From Rhodovulum sp. MB263 (lineage in GTDB: Bacteria; Pseudomonadota; Alphaproteobacteria; Rhodobacterales; Rhodobacteraceae): a stretch of 64,000 nt of DNA. Both the position numbers and the translations under genes were made by a program. The notes beneath the pieces were generated by a model that searched no databases, was not told the origin of the DNA, and saw only the letters and a list, made by a program, of their open reading frames with translations. Location: the NCBI RefSeq assembly GCF_002073975.1, contig NZ_CP020384.1, forward strand, positions 2,294,001 through 2,358,000, read 5' to 3'. Below are positions 35,279 to 44,602 of this stretch, piece after piece; the first letter of the stretch is position 1; every line of letters begins with the position of its first letter.

Positions 35279-37531
35279 ATGGCCAGCACAGGCACCGAAG
35301 AAACCGTCGCCCGGCTGATGACCGAGATGACGCTGGCCGAGAAGATCGGCCAGCTGAACCTGCTGGCTGCGGGCGAAGGGCTGACCACCGGCGAAGCGAC
35401 CGAAACGCCTTTGGCCAAACGGCTCGATGCGGGCGCGGTCGGCGCGATCTTCGGCACCAAGTCGCTGGCCTCGGCCCGGGCGCTGCAGGAGCGCGCGCTG
35501 GCGGGCTCGCGCCTCGGGATCCCGCTGTTCTTTGCCGAGGACGTGATCCACGGCCATCGCACCGTCTTTCCGCTGCCGATCGCGCTGGCCGCGAGCTGGG
35601 ACATGGCGCTGATCGAGGCAACCGCCGCTTTCGCCGCCGCCGAGGCCTCGGCCGAAGGGCTGCATCAGGTCTATGCGCCGATGATCGACGTCTGCCGCGA
35701 TGCGCGCTGGGGCCGGATGGCCGAGAGCCCCGGCGAGGATCCGCATCTCGCGGGCGCCATCGCCGCCGCCATGACCCGGGGCCTTCAGGGCCCGGACCCG
35801 GCCACCCCCGGCCGGGTCGCGGCCTGCCTCAAGCATTTCGTGGCTTATGGCGCGCCGCTTTCGGGGCGCGACTACGACAATGCCTCGCTGGCCTGGGAGG
35901 ATCTGCTGGAGATCTACCTGCCGCCCTTCGCCGAAGGTGTGGCGGCGGGCGCAGCCTCGGTCATGGCCGCCTTCAACGCCGTCAACAAGCTGCCGATGCA
36001 TGCCCATGGCCCGCTGATCGAGGGCTGGCTGCGCGGTCGGGCGAGCTTCGACGGGCTTGTGGTCTCGGACTATACCGGCATCCGCGAACTGGTCGCGCAT
36101 GGGCTGGGCAGCCCGGCCACGGTCGTGCTGCGCGCGCTGGCCGCAGGCATCGACATGGACATGGTGGGCGAGGATTACCTGACCCATCTGCCCGCACTGG
36201 CCGAAACCGGGCTCGAGGCGCCCGAGGCGGGGCTGAACCTGTCCGCAAAGCAGGTGCGCGCGCTGATCGAGCGGGCCTGTGCCCGGGTGCTGGGCTTCAA
36301 GGCGCGGCTCGGGCTGCTCGACGATCCCTGGCGCGGGCTGACCGGCACGCCCGCCGCCCCCAACCGGGCCGAGGGCCGCAGGCTGGCCCGCAAGGCCGCC
36401 GCGCAATCCGCCGTCCTGCTGAAAAATGACGACCTCCTGCCGCTTTCGCCGGGCACGAGGCTGGCCCTGATCGGGCCGCTGGCCGATGACAGCGCCAACA
36501 TGCTGGGCACCTGGTCGGTCTCGGGCCGGGCCGAGGATGTGACGCCGCTTCTGGCCGCGATCACGGCGCTGGCCGGGCATCCGCCCGACCATGCCCCGGG
36601 CTGCAATCTGGTCGAGGAAGACTGGCTGATCGAGCGGTTGAACGTCCATGGCACGACCGTCACCCGCGATCCCAGAAGCGAGGCCAACATGCTGGCCGAG
36701 GCGGTCGCGGCGGCAAAGGCGGCCGATGTGGTGCTGGTCGCGCTGGGCGAGGCCAAGGAACATGCGGGCGAATCCTCGTCGCGGCTCTGTCCCGACCTGC
36801 CCGCGCCGCAGCGCCGCCTGCTGGATGCGCTGGCCGCGACCGGCACGCCCCTTATCGTCGCGGTCTTCGCGGGCCGCGCTCTGGCGCTCGGCGGCATCGA
36901 ACGGCAATGCGGCGCGCTGCTCTACGCCTGGCATGGCGGCATTGCCGGGCCCGAGGGCGTGGCCGATCTGGTCTTCGGCCGGGCCGAGCCCTCGGGGCGG
37001 CTGCCCGTCACCCTGCCCGCCGGGCCCGGACAGACCCCGCTCAGCCATGCCGAGGACCCGACCGGCCGTCCCTGGACCGGGCATTTCGCCAAGTTCCGCA
37101 CCGGCTGGCTCGACCTCGCGGATGACAGCCGGCCCTACCCTTTCGGCTTCGGGCTGTCCTATACCGAGGTCGGTTACGGCCCGCCCCGGCTTTCGGCCCG
37201 CGAGGCCCGGCCGGGCGACCGCGTCAGCCTGAGCGTCACGCTGACCAATACCGGCACACGGCCCGCGATCGAGACGGTGCAGCTTTACCTCTCTGACCCC
37301 GAGGCCCGCATCACCCGGCCCGCGCGCCGGCTGGTGGCGTTCCGCCAGGTCGAGCTGGCGTCCGGCGAGGAACGCGAGGTCGCCTTCGAGATCAGCGCCG
37401 AGATGGCGCAATACCCGCTGGCGCCCGCGCTGGACGCGGCGGAATGGGTCCGCGATCCGGGCCGGATCCTGCTGCATGTCGGCCCGAACAGCCGCGACAC
37501 CCAATCGGAGACACTGACATGGCTGGCGTGA
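35279..37531 (+). CDS. GH3 family beta-glucosidase
   Basis: 750 residues: the GH3 N-terminal barrel with KHF (Lys185-His186) and nucleophile Asp264 in VVSDYTGI, the GH3 C-terminal domain (AAAQSAVLLKNDDLLPL, then the acid/base region GEAKEHAGESSSR), and a fibronectin III-like domain (VSLSVTLTNTGTRPAIETVQLYLSD). It removes terminal beta-linked glucose. No signal peptide is visible, so it is probably cytoplasmic. AGGGAGG precedes the ATG. It overlaps the next gene by 13 bp, which encodes a probable endo-glucanase, so the pair likely degrades one beta-glucan. Confidence 0.94.
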   Translation: MASTGTEETVARLMTEMTLAEKIGQLNLLAAGEGLTTGEATETPLAKRLDAGAVGAIFGTKSLASARALQERALAGSRLGIPLFFAEDVIHGHRTVFPLPIALAASWDMALIEATAAFAAAEASAEGLHQVYAPMIDVCRDARWGRMAESPGEDPHLAGAIAAAMTRGLQGPDPATPGRVAACLKHFVAYGAPLSGRDYDNASLAWEDLLEIYLPPFAEGVAAGAASVMAAFNAVNKLPMHAHGPLIEGWLRGRASFDGLVVSDYTGIRELVAHGLGSPATVVLRALAAGIDMDMVGEDYLTHLPALAETGLEAPEAGLNLSAKQVRALIERACARVLGFKARLGLLDDPWRGLTGTPAAPNRAEGRRLARKAAAQSAVLLKNDDLLPLSPGTRLALIGPLADDSANMLGTWSVSGRAEDVTPLLAAITALAGHPPDHAPGCNLVEEDWLIERLNVHGTTVTRDPRSEANMLAEAVAAAKAADVVLVALGEAKEHAGESSSRLCPDLPAPQRRLLDALAATGTPLIVAVFAGRALALGGIERQCGALLYAWHGGIAGPEGVADLVFGRAEPSGRLPVTLPAGPGQTPLSHAEDPTGRPWTGHFAKFRTGWLDLADDSRPYPFGFGLSYTEVGYGPPRLSAREARPGDRVSLSVTLTNTGTRPAIETVQLYLSDPEARITRPARRLVAFRQVELASGEEREVAFEISAEMAQYPLAPALDAAEWVRDPGRILLHVGPNSRDTQSETLTWLA

Positions 37532-38772
37532 TCCGGGGCCTTGACGATGCCCTGCTGCGCGACCGCATCGCCCAGGCGACGGCGGGGTATTTCCTCGACT
37601 GGAGCCATCCGGTCAGCGGCATGGCGCGCGAGCGCAGCGCCGGGGCCTTCGGCTATGACATCGAGGACACGGTCTGCACCGGCGGCACCGGCTTCGGGCT
37701 TCTGGCCCAGATCGTCGCGGCCGAGCGCGGCTGGCGGCCCCGGCGCGAGATCCTCGACCGGGTGGAACGGCTGGTGGGGTTTCTGGAAAGCGCCGACCGC
37801 TTCGAGGGCGTCTTTCCGCATTTCCTGCATGGCGCGACCGGGCGCGTCCTGCCCTTCATGGCGGGCGACGATGGCGGCGATCTGGTCGAGACCGCCTTCC
37901 TGATGACGGGCCTTCTGGGTGCCGCCGCCTTCTTCACCGAGGCCCCCGGGATCGGCGCCAGGATCGAGGCGCTTTACGACGCGGTGAACTGGGCTGCGCA
38001 TCTGCGCGCGGATGGCGCGGTGATGTGGCACCGCCATCCCAAGCGGCCCTGGGGGGCGACCGCGCTGCCGATCCGAGGCTGGAACGAGGCGATGCCGGTC
38101 TTCGTCCTGGGCGCCGGGTCCGAGACCTTTCCCATCCCGCCCGCCAGCTATCACGAAAGCTGGGTCAAGACGCCGAGCTTCGTGAACGGCCGCAGCTATG
38201 CCGGCACGGTCCTGCCGCTCGGGCCCGACTGGGGCGGGCCGCTGTTCCTCTCGCAATATCCCTTCCTCGGGATCGACCCGCGCGGACTTAAGGATGCCTA
38301 TGCCGATTACGGCGCCCAGGCCCGCGCCCATGCGCTGGTCAACCGCGCCCATTGCCTGGCGAACCCGAAGGGCCATGCAGGCTACGGCCCCGACTGCTGG
38401 GGCCTCACGGCCAGCGACGACCCGAAGGGCTATGCCGCCCATTCGCCCACCCATGATACCGGCGTCATCACGCCCACGGCGGCGCTCTCGTCCTTTCCCT
38501 ACGCACCCGCCGAGGCGATGCCGGTGCTGCGCCATCTGCATGACGATCTGGGCGAGCGGATCTGGGGCGAGGCGGGCTTTGTCGATGCCTTCTGCCCGAA
38601 TGGGGACTGGGTCGCGAAAAGCCGCCTGGCCATCGATCAGGGGCCGATCGTGGTGGGGCTCGAGAACCACCGCTCGGGGCTGATCTGGCGGCTGGTCTCA
38701 AACCGGCCCGAGATCCGGCGGGGGCTTTTGCGGCTGGGCTTTTCCGCGCCCTATCTGGCGGCCAGCGCCTGA
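37519..38772 (+). CDS. Glucoamylase-like (PF10091/GH144-type) protein
   Basis: 417 residues. The Pfam glucoamylase-like pattern is seen in FDIEDTVCTGGTGF-type N-terminal residues (YDIEDTVCTGGTGFGLL), the middle FLSQYPFLGIDPRGL and the late CWGLTASDDPKGYAAHSP plus GVITPTAALSSFPY. Characterised GH144 members hydrolyse beta-1,2-glucan. Coupling to a GH3 beta-glucosidase fits breakdown of beta-1,2-glucooligosaccharides, possibly periplasmic glucans. No signal peptide is seen. The 3' end overlaps the convergent GH15 gene by 22 bp. Confidence 0.85.
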   Translation: MAGVIRGLDDALLRDRIAQATAGYFLDWSHPVSGMARERSAGAFGYDIEDTVCTGGTGFGLLAQIVAAERGWRPRREILDRVERLVGFLESADRFEGVFPHFLHGATGRVLPFMAGDDGGDLVETAFLMTGLLGAAAFFTEAPGIGARIEALYDAVNWAAHLRADGAVMWHRHPKRPWGATALPIRGWNEAMPVFVLGAGSETFPIPPASYHESWVKTPSFVNGRSYAGTVLPLGPDWGGPLFLSQYPFLGIDPRGLKDAYADYGAQARAHALVNRAHCLANPKGHAGYGPDCWGLTASDDPKGYAAHSPTHDTGVITPTAALSSFPYAPAEAMPVLRHLHDDLGERIWGEAGFVDAFCPNGDWVAKSRLAIDQGPIVVGLENHRSGLIWRLVSNRPEIRRGLLRLGFSAPYLAASA

Positions 38773-40031
38773 TCGCGGGCGGCCGCGGCCATGAGGAAGG
38801 CGGCAGATGACCAGGTCAGCCCAAGGCAGGAGGCAGGCGCGCCGGTCTCGCGGTCGGCCTGTTCGGGCAGGTCGTCGCCCTCGGGCGCGAGGTCTTCCAC
38901 CACCGCCATCAGCGCCTCGGCCCGCTCGAACTCGGCCGCAGCGCCGGTTGCCGCTGCGATCCGGTAATAGGCCTCGGCAAAGCCCAGCGTGACCGGAAAC
39001 CACGGATTGCCGCCGAAGAAGACATCCCCCGCCCGGCGCCCCAGCGCGGGCGCGGTGCGGCCCTGGTTCACGGGATAGAGCCCGGCAAACAGCGCCTCGA
39101 GCGCCGCCATGGTGGCCCGGGTCCGGGGCGCGGTCAGCGCGAAGGGGCCATCCCTGCGCCCGGCCTGCACCAGCGCCAGCACCGTCGCGGCATCGAGCGC
39201 GCCCGGCGCCGCCTCGAGGCTTTCGCGCCAGCCGCCCGAGACCGGATCGGCGGCGCCTGCGATCAGATCGGCGATCTTCCCGGCCGCCTCGGCCAGATCC
39301 GCCCGCCCGAGACGCCGCGCCCCGAGATCGAGCGCATCCCACTGCGCGATCAGCGTGAAGCTGCTGCGCCGGGCGGGCTCTTCCTCCCAGGGGCCGAGGC
39401 AGGGCGCCCCGGCCATGGCCAGCGTGAAGTCGAGATCGCGTGCGATCAGCCGGTCGGGCTCCGCGCCTCGCGCCTCGGGCATCGCCGCGCCCAGCCGCAT
39501 CAGCGCCGCGGCCCGCAGCGCAGGCCCGTCGAATTGCGGCCGCCCCCAGCGTTCGAGATCGGGGCCGCCATCGGCGGCACAACGCGGCTCGGCCAGCCAG
39601 GCGGCGCCGGTCAGGGCGGAAAGTTCGGCATCGGGGCGCAGATAGGGCCGGAAGGCCTCGGTCGCGCTGTCTTTCAGAGGGTTGACGCAAGACCCGCGCC
39701 GGTCGGGGTCCGAAATCGCCAGCGAAAAGCGGACATGATCGCTGACCGCCTGCCGCCAGAACCCCGCCGCCCCGGGCTCGGCCGCCATCGCCTCGGGAAT
39801 GGCGGCAAGCGCAATGGCCGCATCGCGGGTCCAGTGGTGGAAATAATCGGGCTCGGGGTCCCATGAGGCCACCCGCGTCGAGGCCAGGACCGACCCCGGC
39901 GCAGGCACCACCGTCCAGCCGAAGCCCGCGCGGTGGCGGGACAGCCCGGTGGCCGACACCGCGCGGCGCAGCGCCCGCGCCGCGCCCTCGCGCCGGGCCG
40001 CGACCCAACCCCGGTCCGGCCCCGCGCTCAC
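38751..40031 (-). CDS. GH15 glucoamylase-type glycoside hydrolase
   Basis: 426 residues from the GTG at 40031, which overlaps the TGA of the upstream hydrolase (GTGA). FHHWTRDAAIALAAIPEA is the GH15 substrate-binding segment, DGPALRAAALM the helical hairpin, WEEEPARRSSFTLIAQWDAL the region of the catalytic acid glutamate, and NPWFPVTLGFAEAYYRIA the region before the catalytic base. Family members release glucose from alpha-glucans. No signal peptide and no starch-binding domain are visible, so it is a minimal, probably cytoplasmic enzyme. Confidence 0.88.
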   Translation of the reverse strand: MSAGPDRGWVAARREGAARALRRAVSATGLSRHRAGFGWTVVPAPGSVLASTRVASWDPEPDYFHHWTRDAAIALAAIPEAMAAEPGAAGFWRQAVSDHVRFSLAISDPDRRGSCVNPLKDSATEAFRPYLRPDAELSALTGAAWLAEPRCAADGGPDLERWGRPQFDGPALRAAALMRLGAAMPEARGAEPDRLIARDLDFTLAMAGAPCLGPWEEEPARRSSFTLIAQWDALDLGARRLGRADLAEAAGKIADLIAGAADPVSGGWRESLEAAPGALDAATVLALVQAGRRDGPFALTAPRTRATMAALEALFAGLYPVNQGRTAPALGRRAGDVFFGGNPWFPVTLGFAEAYYRIAAATGAAAEFERAEALMAVVEDLAPEGDDLPEQADRETGAPASCLGLTWSSAAFLMAAAARDQALAAR

Positions 40032-40774
40032 GCGCCCAGCGCGGCCAGCGCGACGCCCAGCATCGCCGCCACGCCGGGCCCTGCCGGGCAATGGTTCTGC
40101 CCCGGCAGCGCCCCGAAGAACCGCCCGTTCGGCGCCGCGTTGAAATAGGCGCGCGCATCGGCCAGCGGCACGATCCCGTCCTCGGCCCCGGTGATCACGC
40201 CCAGCGGCGCCGCGATCCGGGCCAGCGCGGGCGCGGCATCCTCGGCCTCCATGCCCGCGCGCATCAGAGGCACCTCGCGCTCCAGCGCGGCGACGGCAGG
40301 CGGCCCCATGGCCACGCGCGCCGCCAGAAGTCGCGCGCCCGACAGCACCGGCGAGGCGCCCAGCACATGATGCGGGTCGCCCAAATCGGCCCCCAGATGG
40401 CCGATGGCAAAGCCACCCAGACTGTGGCCCGCCAGCGCCAGCGGAGCCTCGGGCCAGCGCGCGCGGGTCCAGACCATGACCTCGGCCGCGGCCCGGCGCA
40501 GCCCGTCCATGGTCAGCCGGTCGGCCGGCCCGGAAGCGGGCAGCGCGATGGAATTGGGGAGTTCCGGCGCCACGACGCGCCAGCCGCGCGCGAGATAGGC
40601 CTCGGCGATGACCGCGATCTGTACCTGATCGGGCGCACCGTTCCGGCCATGAACCAGAAGCACGGTGCCGCGCGGTGCGATACCCGGTTCGGCCATGACA
40701 ACGGGCACGGGCTCGTCGGCGCGCAGACGTTGGGCGCGGGCGGTCCAGAGAGCGGAGGAAGAGGAACTGTCCAT
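40028..40774 (-). CDS. Alpha/beta hydrolase
   Basis: 248 residues. LLVHGRNGAPDQ supplies the oxyanion region, GHSLGG the nucleophilic serine, GAEDGIVP a likely acid residue and GQNHCPAG the catalytic histidine. The substrate is unknown; a carbohydrate ester is a guess from the GH15 gene coupled to it (GTGA overlap). The ATG at 40774 follows GGAAGAGGAA-like purines. Confidence 0.85.
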   Translation of the reverse strand: MDSSSSSALWTARAQRLRADEPVPVVMAEPGIAPRGTVLLVHGRNGAPDQVQIAVIAEAYLARGWRVVAPELPNSIALPASGPADRLTMDGLRRAAAEVMVWTRARWPEAPLALAGHSLGGFAIGHLGADLGDPHHVLGASPVLSGARLLAARVAMGPPAVAALEREVPLMRAGMEAEDAAPALARIAAPLGVITGAEDGIVPLADARAYFNAAPNGRFFGALPGQNHCPAGPGVAAMLGVALAALGA

Positions 40775-41384
40775 GCTCCGGTTCTAGCCCGCATGCGCAG
40801 GCCCGCAAGATCCGGCTTGCGCGCGGATTTCGGAATTGATGAGAAATGAAACCGCCTCCGTCGATACCGGAAGGCATCGCGGCCCGCACCTGCCGGGATA
40901 CAAGGCCGCGGCCCGCATTCCCCCATCAGCCCACCTTGCCGCGGCCGCCACCGGCATTTCACCGGGCCTCCGTTCTGCCTGCCACGCGCCCCGGACCAGG
41001 GCGGAACGAGGCCGCGCCTGGCCGGACGGACCACCGCCCCACAGGTCTCGACACCCGCCGCCCCATCGTGACGGCCTTGCGATGAAGGATCTGCCGGGCA
41101 CCGCCGAAAGCCCGAGCGGGCGGAGACCGCAGAGGCGCCCCCCCCCCGCGCGACGGGAACTTGGCGATGATCGCGCCGCCTTGTCAGGGATCGCGGCCGG
41201 GCGTCGCGCTGCGGTCGCCCACTTGCCAAGGCGGCCTCGGCGCACAGCCGTCAGGCCGCGACGGGCATGACCGGGACCGACCGGGCGGCCCCTGTCCCGG
41301 AGGGCGCCCTCCCAAGGGGAACGCCGCCGATCCGGTCGGGAGGGATTGCGTCGTCCGGCTCTGATCCACCGGTCAGGCCTGCGG
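40775..41384. other. 610-bp region without a recognisable gene
   Basis: Several frames are open because of the high GC, but none shows family motifs or a good start. A run of ten C residues (41138-41147) is present. It separates the glycoside hydrolase genes from the molybdenum locus. It could be a decayed gene or simply spacer; no RNA family was recognised. Confidence 0.45.
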
Positions 41385-41834
41385 TCATTTCCAGAGCGCG
41401 CAGGCCCCGCCGGTCAGGCCCCGTTCAGGCGGAAGCGGGGGATAGAGCGTTCGCCACCAATCATCGAGCGCGGCCGGATGGCAGGCCAGCCGTACGGCAC
41501 AGCCGCCGGTCAGATCGAGCCAGGCCCCGAACCGCGCCGCGGGCACCGGCACCAGAACCGGCCGCCGGGCCGCAGCGGCCAGGATCAGCGCCGGTCGCCA
41601 GTGCCGTTCGGCCAAAGCCCCGCCGCAAAGGGTGATCGCCAGCAGATCCGGCACCTCCGCCCCGGCCGTCGGGCAGGCTCCACGGCTCTGCGGCAGCCTC
41701 AGCACCCGGCGGCCTTGCCTGCGAAGCCGCGCCAGAAAGGCCGCGATCAGCGGGCCGGGGGCCTCGCCCGCCGCAAAGGTCAGGGCCGCGACATCGCCAT
41801 CGGCATCGTCAAGCAGGCATCTGGTCGGGATCAT
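41385..41834 (-). CDS. DUF2478-like protein next to the molybdenum locus
   Basis: 149 residues beginning MIPTRCLLDDADGDVAALTF. The layout suggests a small Rossmann-like NTPase relative of the DUF2478 family, often found beside mod genes: ITLCGGALAERHWRPAL near the middle and VLVPVPAARFGAWLDLTGG near the end. No P-loop is visible. GGAGG lies 7 bp before the ATG. A candidate Mo-box lies 42 bp upstream, so molybdate-dependent control is likely. The family call is moderate and function unknown. Confidence 0.6.
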   Translation of the reverse strand: MIPTRCLLDDADGDVAALTFAAGEAPGPLIAAFLARLRRQGRRVLRLPQSRGACPTAGAEVPDLLAITLCGGALAERHWRPALILAAAARRPVLVPVPAARFGAWLDLTGGCAVRLACHPAALDDWWRTLYPPLPPERGLTGGACALWK

Positions 41835-41875
41835 TGGGGCCTCCGGGCGGGGTCGGTCGATCAACGCCAATCCAT

Positions 41876-41900
41876 CACTATAAAGGTAGACTATATATCG
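41876..41900. promoter_or_regulatory. Candidate Mo-box (ModE site) upstream of the DUF2478 gene
   Basis: CACTATAAA-N7-CTATATATCG-like palindrome of 25 bp (C at 41876 to G at 41900), resembling the ModE consensus CGnTATATA-N6/7-TATATAnCG read on the minus strand as CGATATATA...TATAGTG. It lies 42 bp before the DUF2478 ATG, in promoter range. Confidence 0.55.
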
Positions 41901-42236
41901 AAATCCCTGCCTCAACCATCCCGCGCGCCGTCCCGTCTCCGCCGCAAGGCACGCCATGCCCGGGAATTGGGCATGCAGCACGTCTTTGCGCCGCCAGAGG
42001 CCGGGGCGCGGGGCACGGCCCGCTTCGGGCTGAAACCTGTCGAGTCGAGTGATCCCATGTCGGATTTCTTGTGAAATTGCCTTGTTTGAAGGCATATTCG
42101 CGCCGGTTGCCCAGAGTTTCGCCACCCGCTTTATCCCCGCCCTGCGACGGATCGCGCCAGCGCGAGGACAGCTTCTTCAAAACCGCTATAAAGTCGGCCT
42201 TCTTAATGTTCAGGCTTGCGCCAATCCGGCGCGGCT
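41901..42236. other. Divergent spacer between the DUF2478 gene and modE
   Basis: 336 bp bounded by two candidate Mo-boxes. It includes a further half-site-like CGCTATAAAG at 42184 and a possible modE -35, TTGCGC (42216-42221), whose -10 would fall inside the second Mo-box. No gene was recognised. Confidence 0.45.
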
Positions 42237-42261
42237 CGTTATGTCGTAAAAATATATAGCG
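42237..42261. promoter_or_regulatory. Candidate Mo-box upstream of modE
   Basis: A 25-bp imperfect palindrome running from CGTTATGT (42237-42244) to TATATAGCG (42253-42261), close to the ModE-box consensus. It ends 27 bp before the modE ATG and overlaps the probable -10 region, which fits molybdate-dependent autorepression. Confidence 0.65.
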
Positions 42262-42288
42262 CTGAATATGTTCACAGGACCCCGCCCG

Positions 42289-43089
42289 ATGTCGACCCCA
42301 TCGCTCAAAGCCGCCCTCACCCTTCAGCGCGAGGGCGCCCCGCGGGTCGGCGGAGACCGCATCCGGCTGCTGCAGGCCATCGAGGCACAGGGCTCGATTG
42401 CCGGCGCCGCGCGCGAGATCGGGCTGTCCTACAAGGCCGCCTGGGATGCGGTCGGCTCGATGAACAACCTCTTCGCCCATCCGCTGGTCGAAGCGGCGCC
42501 GGGCGGTCGGGCGGGCGGCGGCGCCCGGGTGACGCGCACCGGACATGCCGTGATCGAGTGTTTCTCGATGCTGGAAAGCGCACTCGGAAAGACCTTTGCC
42601 GCCATCGACACCGGATTGAAGACCGCGCCGGCCGGCGCGGTGAACACGCTTTGGAGCCTCATGATGCAAACGAGTACCCGCAACACGTTCCGTTGCACCG
42701 TGACCCGCGTCACCCCGGGCGCGGTCAGCACCGAGATCGACATGGCGCTGACCGACGGCCATCGCCTGTCCGCCATCATCACCGAACGCAGCGCTACGGA
42801 TATGGGGCTTGCCGAAGGCGCCGAGGTCTTCGCGCTGATCAAGGCGACCTTCGTGATGCTGGCCGCCGGCGAGGCGCCCGTGGCGATCTCGGCCTGCAAC
42901 CGGTTGACCGGCACCGTCTCGGCCCGCGAGGACGGCCCGGTCAACAGCGAGGTGACGCTCGATCTGGGCGAGGGCAAGACCATCACCGCCATCGTCACCC
43001 GCAAAAGCGCCGAGGCGCTCGGCCTGAAGACCGGCAGCACCGCGACCGCGCTGTTCAAGGCCAGCCACGTCATCGTGGCGATGCCCTGA
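42289..43089 (+). CDS. modE: Molybdate-responsive regulator ModE (MopA/MopB type)
   Basis: 266 residues. The N-terminal winged helix-turn-helix (GGDRIRLLQAIEAQGSIAGA, LSYKAAWDAVGSMNN) is followed by two molybdate-binding Mop/TOBE domains: TSTRNTFRCTVTRVTPGAV near 125, and AVAISACNRLTGTV-like residues near 195 (VAISACNRLTGTVSARE). It is the full ModE architecture, as in R. capsulatus MopA/MopB. With molybdate bound it represses mod genes and can activate others. The ATG at 42289 has AGGAC upstream; ATG 42268 has no ribosome site. Confidence 0.93.
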   Translation: MSTPSLKAALTLQREGAPRVGGDRIRLLQAIEAQGSIAGAAREIGLSYKAAWDAVGSMNNLFAHPLVEAAPGGRAGGGARVTRTGHAVIECFSMLESALGKTFAAIDTGLKTAPAGAVNTLWSLMMQTSTRNTFRCTVTRVTPGAVSTEIDMALTDGHRLSAIITERSATDMGLAEGAEVFALIKATFVMLAAGEAPVAISACNRLTGTVSAREDGPVNSEVTLDLGEGKTITAIVTRKSAEALGLKTGSTATALFKASHVIVAMP

Positions 43090-43150
43090 GCGCGCGCCCC
43101 CGGTCCCATCGTCTCACCACCTCACCGACCTGAAGGGGAAAGGATCCTCC

Positions 43151-43915
43151 ATGACATTCCGTCCGACCGCGCTGCGCAGCGGCATTGCCGCCCTCCTTGC
43201 CACGCTGGCGCTGAGCGCTCCGGCCCGGGCCGCCGAAACCGTGGTCGCCGTCGCCGCGAACTTCACCGATGCCGCGACCGAAATCGGCGCGGCCTTCGAG
43301 AAAGCCACCGGCGATCGCGTCACCTACAGCTTCGGCTCGACCGGACAGCTTTACACCCAGATCACCCAGGACGCCCCCTTCGAGGTGTTCCTCGCCGCCG
43401 ATCAGGCCCGCCCCGAAAAGGCCGAGGCCGAGGGCCATGCCGTGGATGGCAGCCGCTTCACCTATGCGGTCGGCAAGCTCGTGCTTTACAGCAGCGAGGC
43501 CGGGGCCCTCGACGATGGCTCGGACGCACTCGCCCGGCCCGGCATCGCCCATATCGCCATCGCCAACCCGGTGACCGCCCCCTATGGCGCCGCGGCCGTC
43601 GAGGCGATGAAGGCGCTCGGCCTCTACGAGACGCTGGAGCCGAAGATCGTGCAGGGCAAGAGCATCAGCCAGACCCATCAATTCGTGGCCACCGGCAATG
43701 CCGAGCTGGGCTTCGTCGCGCTGTCGCAGGTCATCGCCGAGGAAGGCGGATCGCGATGGATCGTCCCGCAGGAGATCTATACCCCGATCCGTCAGGATGC
43801 TGTGCTGCTGACCAGGGGCGCCGACAGCGAGACCGCCCGGGCCTATCTCGACTTCCTCAAAAGCCCCGAGGCGCTCGCGATCATCGGGAAATACGGCTAC
43901 GGCACCGAGGACTGA
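43151..43915 (+). CDS. modA: Molybdate-binding periplasmic protein
   Basis: 254 residues with a signal peptide (LLATLALSAPARA-AE). It captures molybdate for ModBC. VAVAANFTDAATEIGAAFEKA is the ModA N-terminal loop, FGSTGQLYTQI the second anion-binding segment, and VFLAADQARPEKAEAEG follows. The leader is 61 bp from modE and contains AAAGGA. It is followed closely by modB (3 bp after the stop). Confidence 0.95.
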   Translation: MTFRPTALRSGIAALLATLALSAPARAAETVVAVAANFTDAATEIGAAFEKATGDRVTYSFGSTGQLYTQITQDAPFEVFLAADQARPEKAEAEGHAVDGSRFTYAVGKLVLYSSEAGALDDGSDALARPGIAHIAIANPVTAPYGAAAVEAMKALGLYETLEPKIVQGKSISQTHQFVATGNAELGFVALSQVIAEEGGSRWIVPQEIYTPIRQDAVLLTRGADSETARAYLDFLKSPEALAIIGKYGYGTED

Positions 43916-43918
43916 GCG

Positions 43919-44602
43919 ATGACGGCGTCCCCCCTCTTCGACGCGGCGATGATCGAGACGATCCTGCTGACCCTGAAGCTGGCAGGCATCACAACGGTCG
44001 TGTTGCTGCTGGTGGGGACGCCGCTGGCCTGGTGGCTGGCGCAGGGCGGCGGACTCTGGAAAGAGGTCGTCGCCACCGTCGTCGCGCTGCCGATCGTGCT
44101 GCCGCCGACGGTGCTGGGCTTTTACCTGCTGATCGCAATGGGGCCGCACAGCCCGCTGACCGGCCTTCTGGGGCGGCAGCTCTCCTTCACCTTCACCGGG
44201 CTCGTGCTGGGCTCGGTCGTCTATTCCCTGCCCTTCGTCGTGAACCCGATCCGCAACGCCTTCGAGGCGATGGGCCCGCGCCCGCTCGAGGCGGCGGCGA
44301 CGCTGCGCGCGGCGCCGCTGGATGCCTTCTTCTCGGTGGCGCTGCCCTTGGCCAGCCCCGGCATCATGACCGGCGCGATCCTGGGCTTTGCCCATACCGT
44401 CGGCGAATTCGGCGTGGTGCTGATGATCGGCGGCGGCATCCCGGGCCGGACCAAGGTGCTGTCGGTGACGATCTTCGACTATGTCGAGACGCTGCAATGG
44501 CCCAAGGCGCATGTGCTGGCGGGTGGCATGCTGGCAATGTCCTTCATCGTGATCCTGGCGATGATGCTGATCGAGCGGCGGCTGAACGGAGGCCGGAAAT
44601 GA
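43919..44602 (+). CDS. modB: Molybdate ABC transporter permease
   Basis: 227 residues with about five membrane helices. [15 protein letters not shown] and the EAA-type loop [23 protein letters not shown] are typical of ModB. The stop overlaps the modC ATG. Confidence 0.96.
   Translation: MTASPLFDAAMIETILLTLKLAGITTVVLLLVGTPLAWWLAQGGGLWKEVVATVVALPIVLPPTVLGFYLLIAMGPHSPLTGLLGRQLSFTFTGLVLGSVVYSLPFVVNPIRNAFEAMGPRPLEAAATLRAAPLDAFFSVALPLASPGIMTGAILGFAHTVGEFGVVLMIGGGIPGRTKVLSVTIFDYVETLQWPKAHVLAGGMLAMSFIVILAMMLIERRLNGGRK

Noticed and set aside
40784-41270. Open frames on both strands in the 40.8-41.3 kb spacer
   Set aside because: Arg/Pro-rich translations with no motif; explained by GC content.
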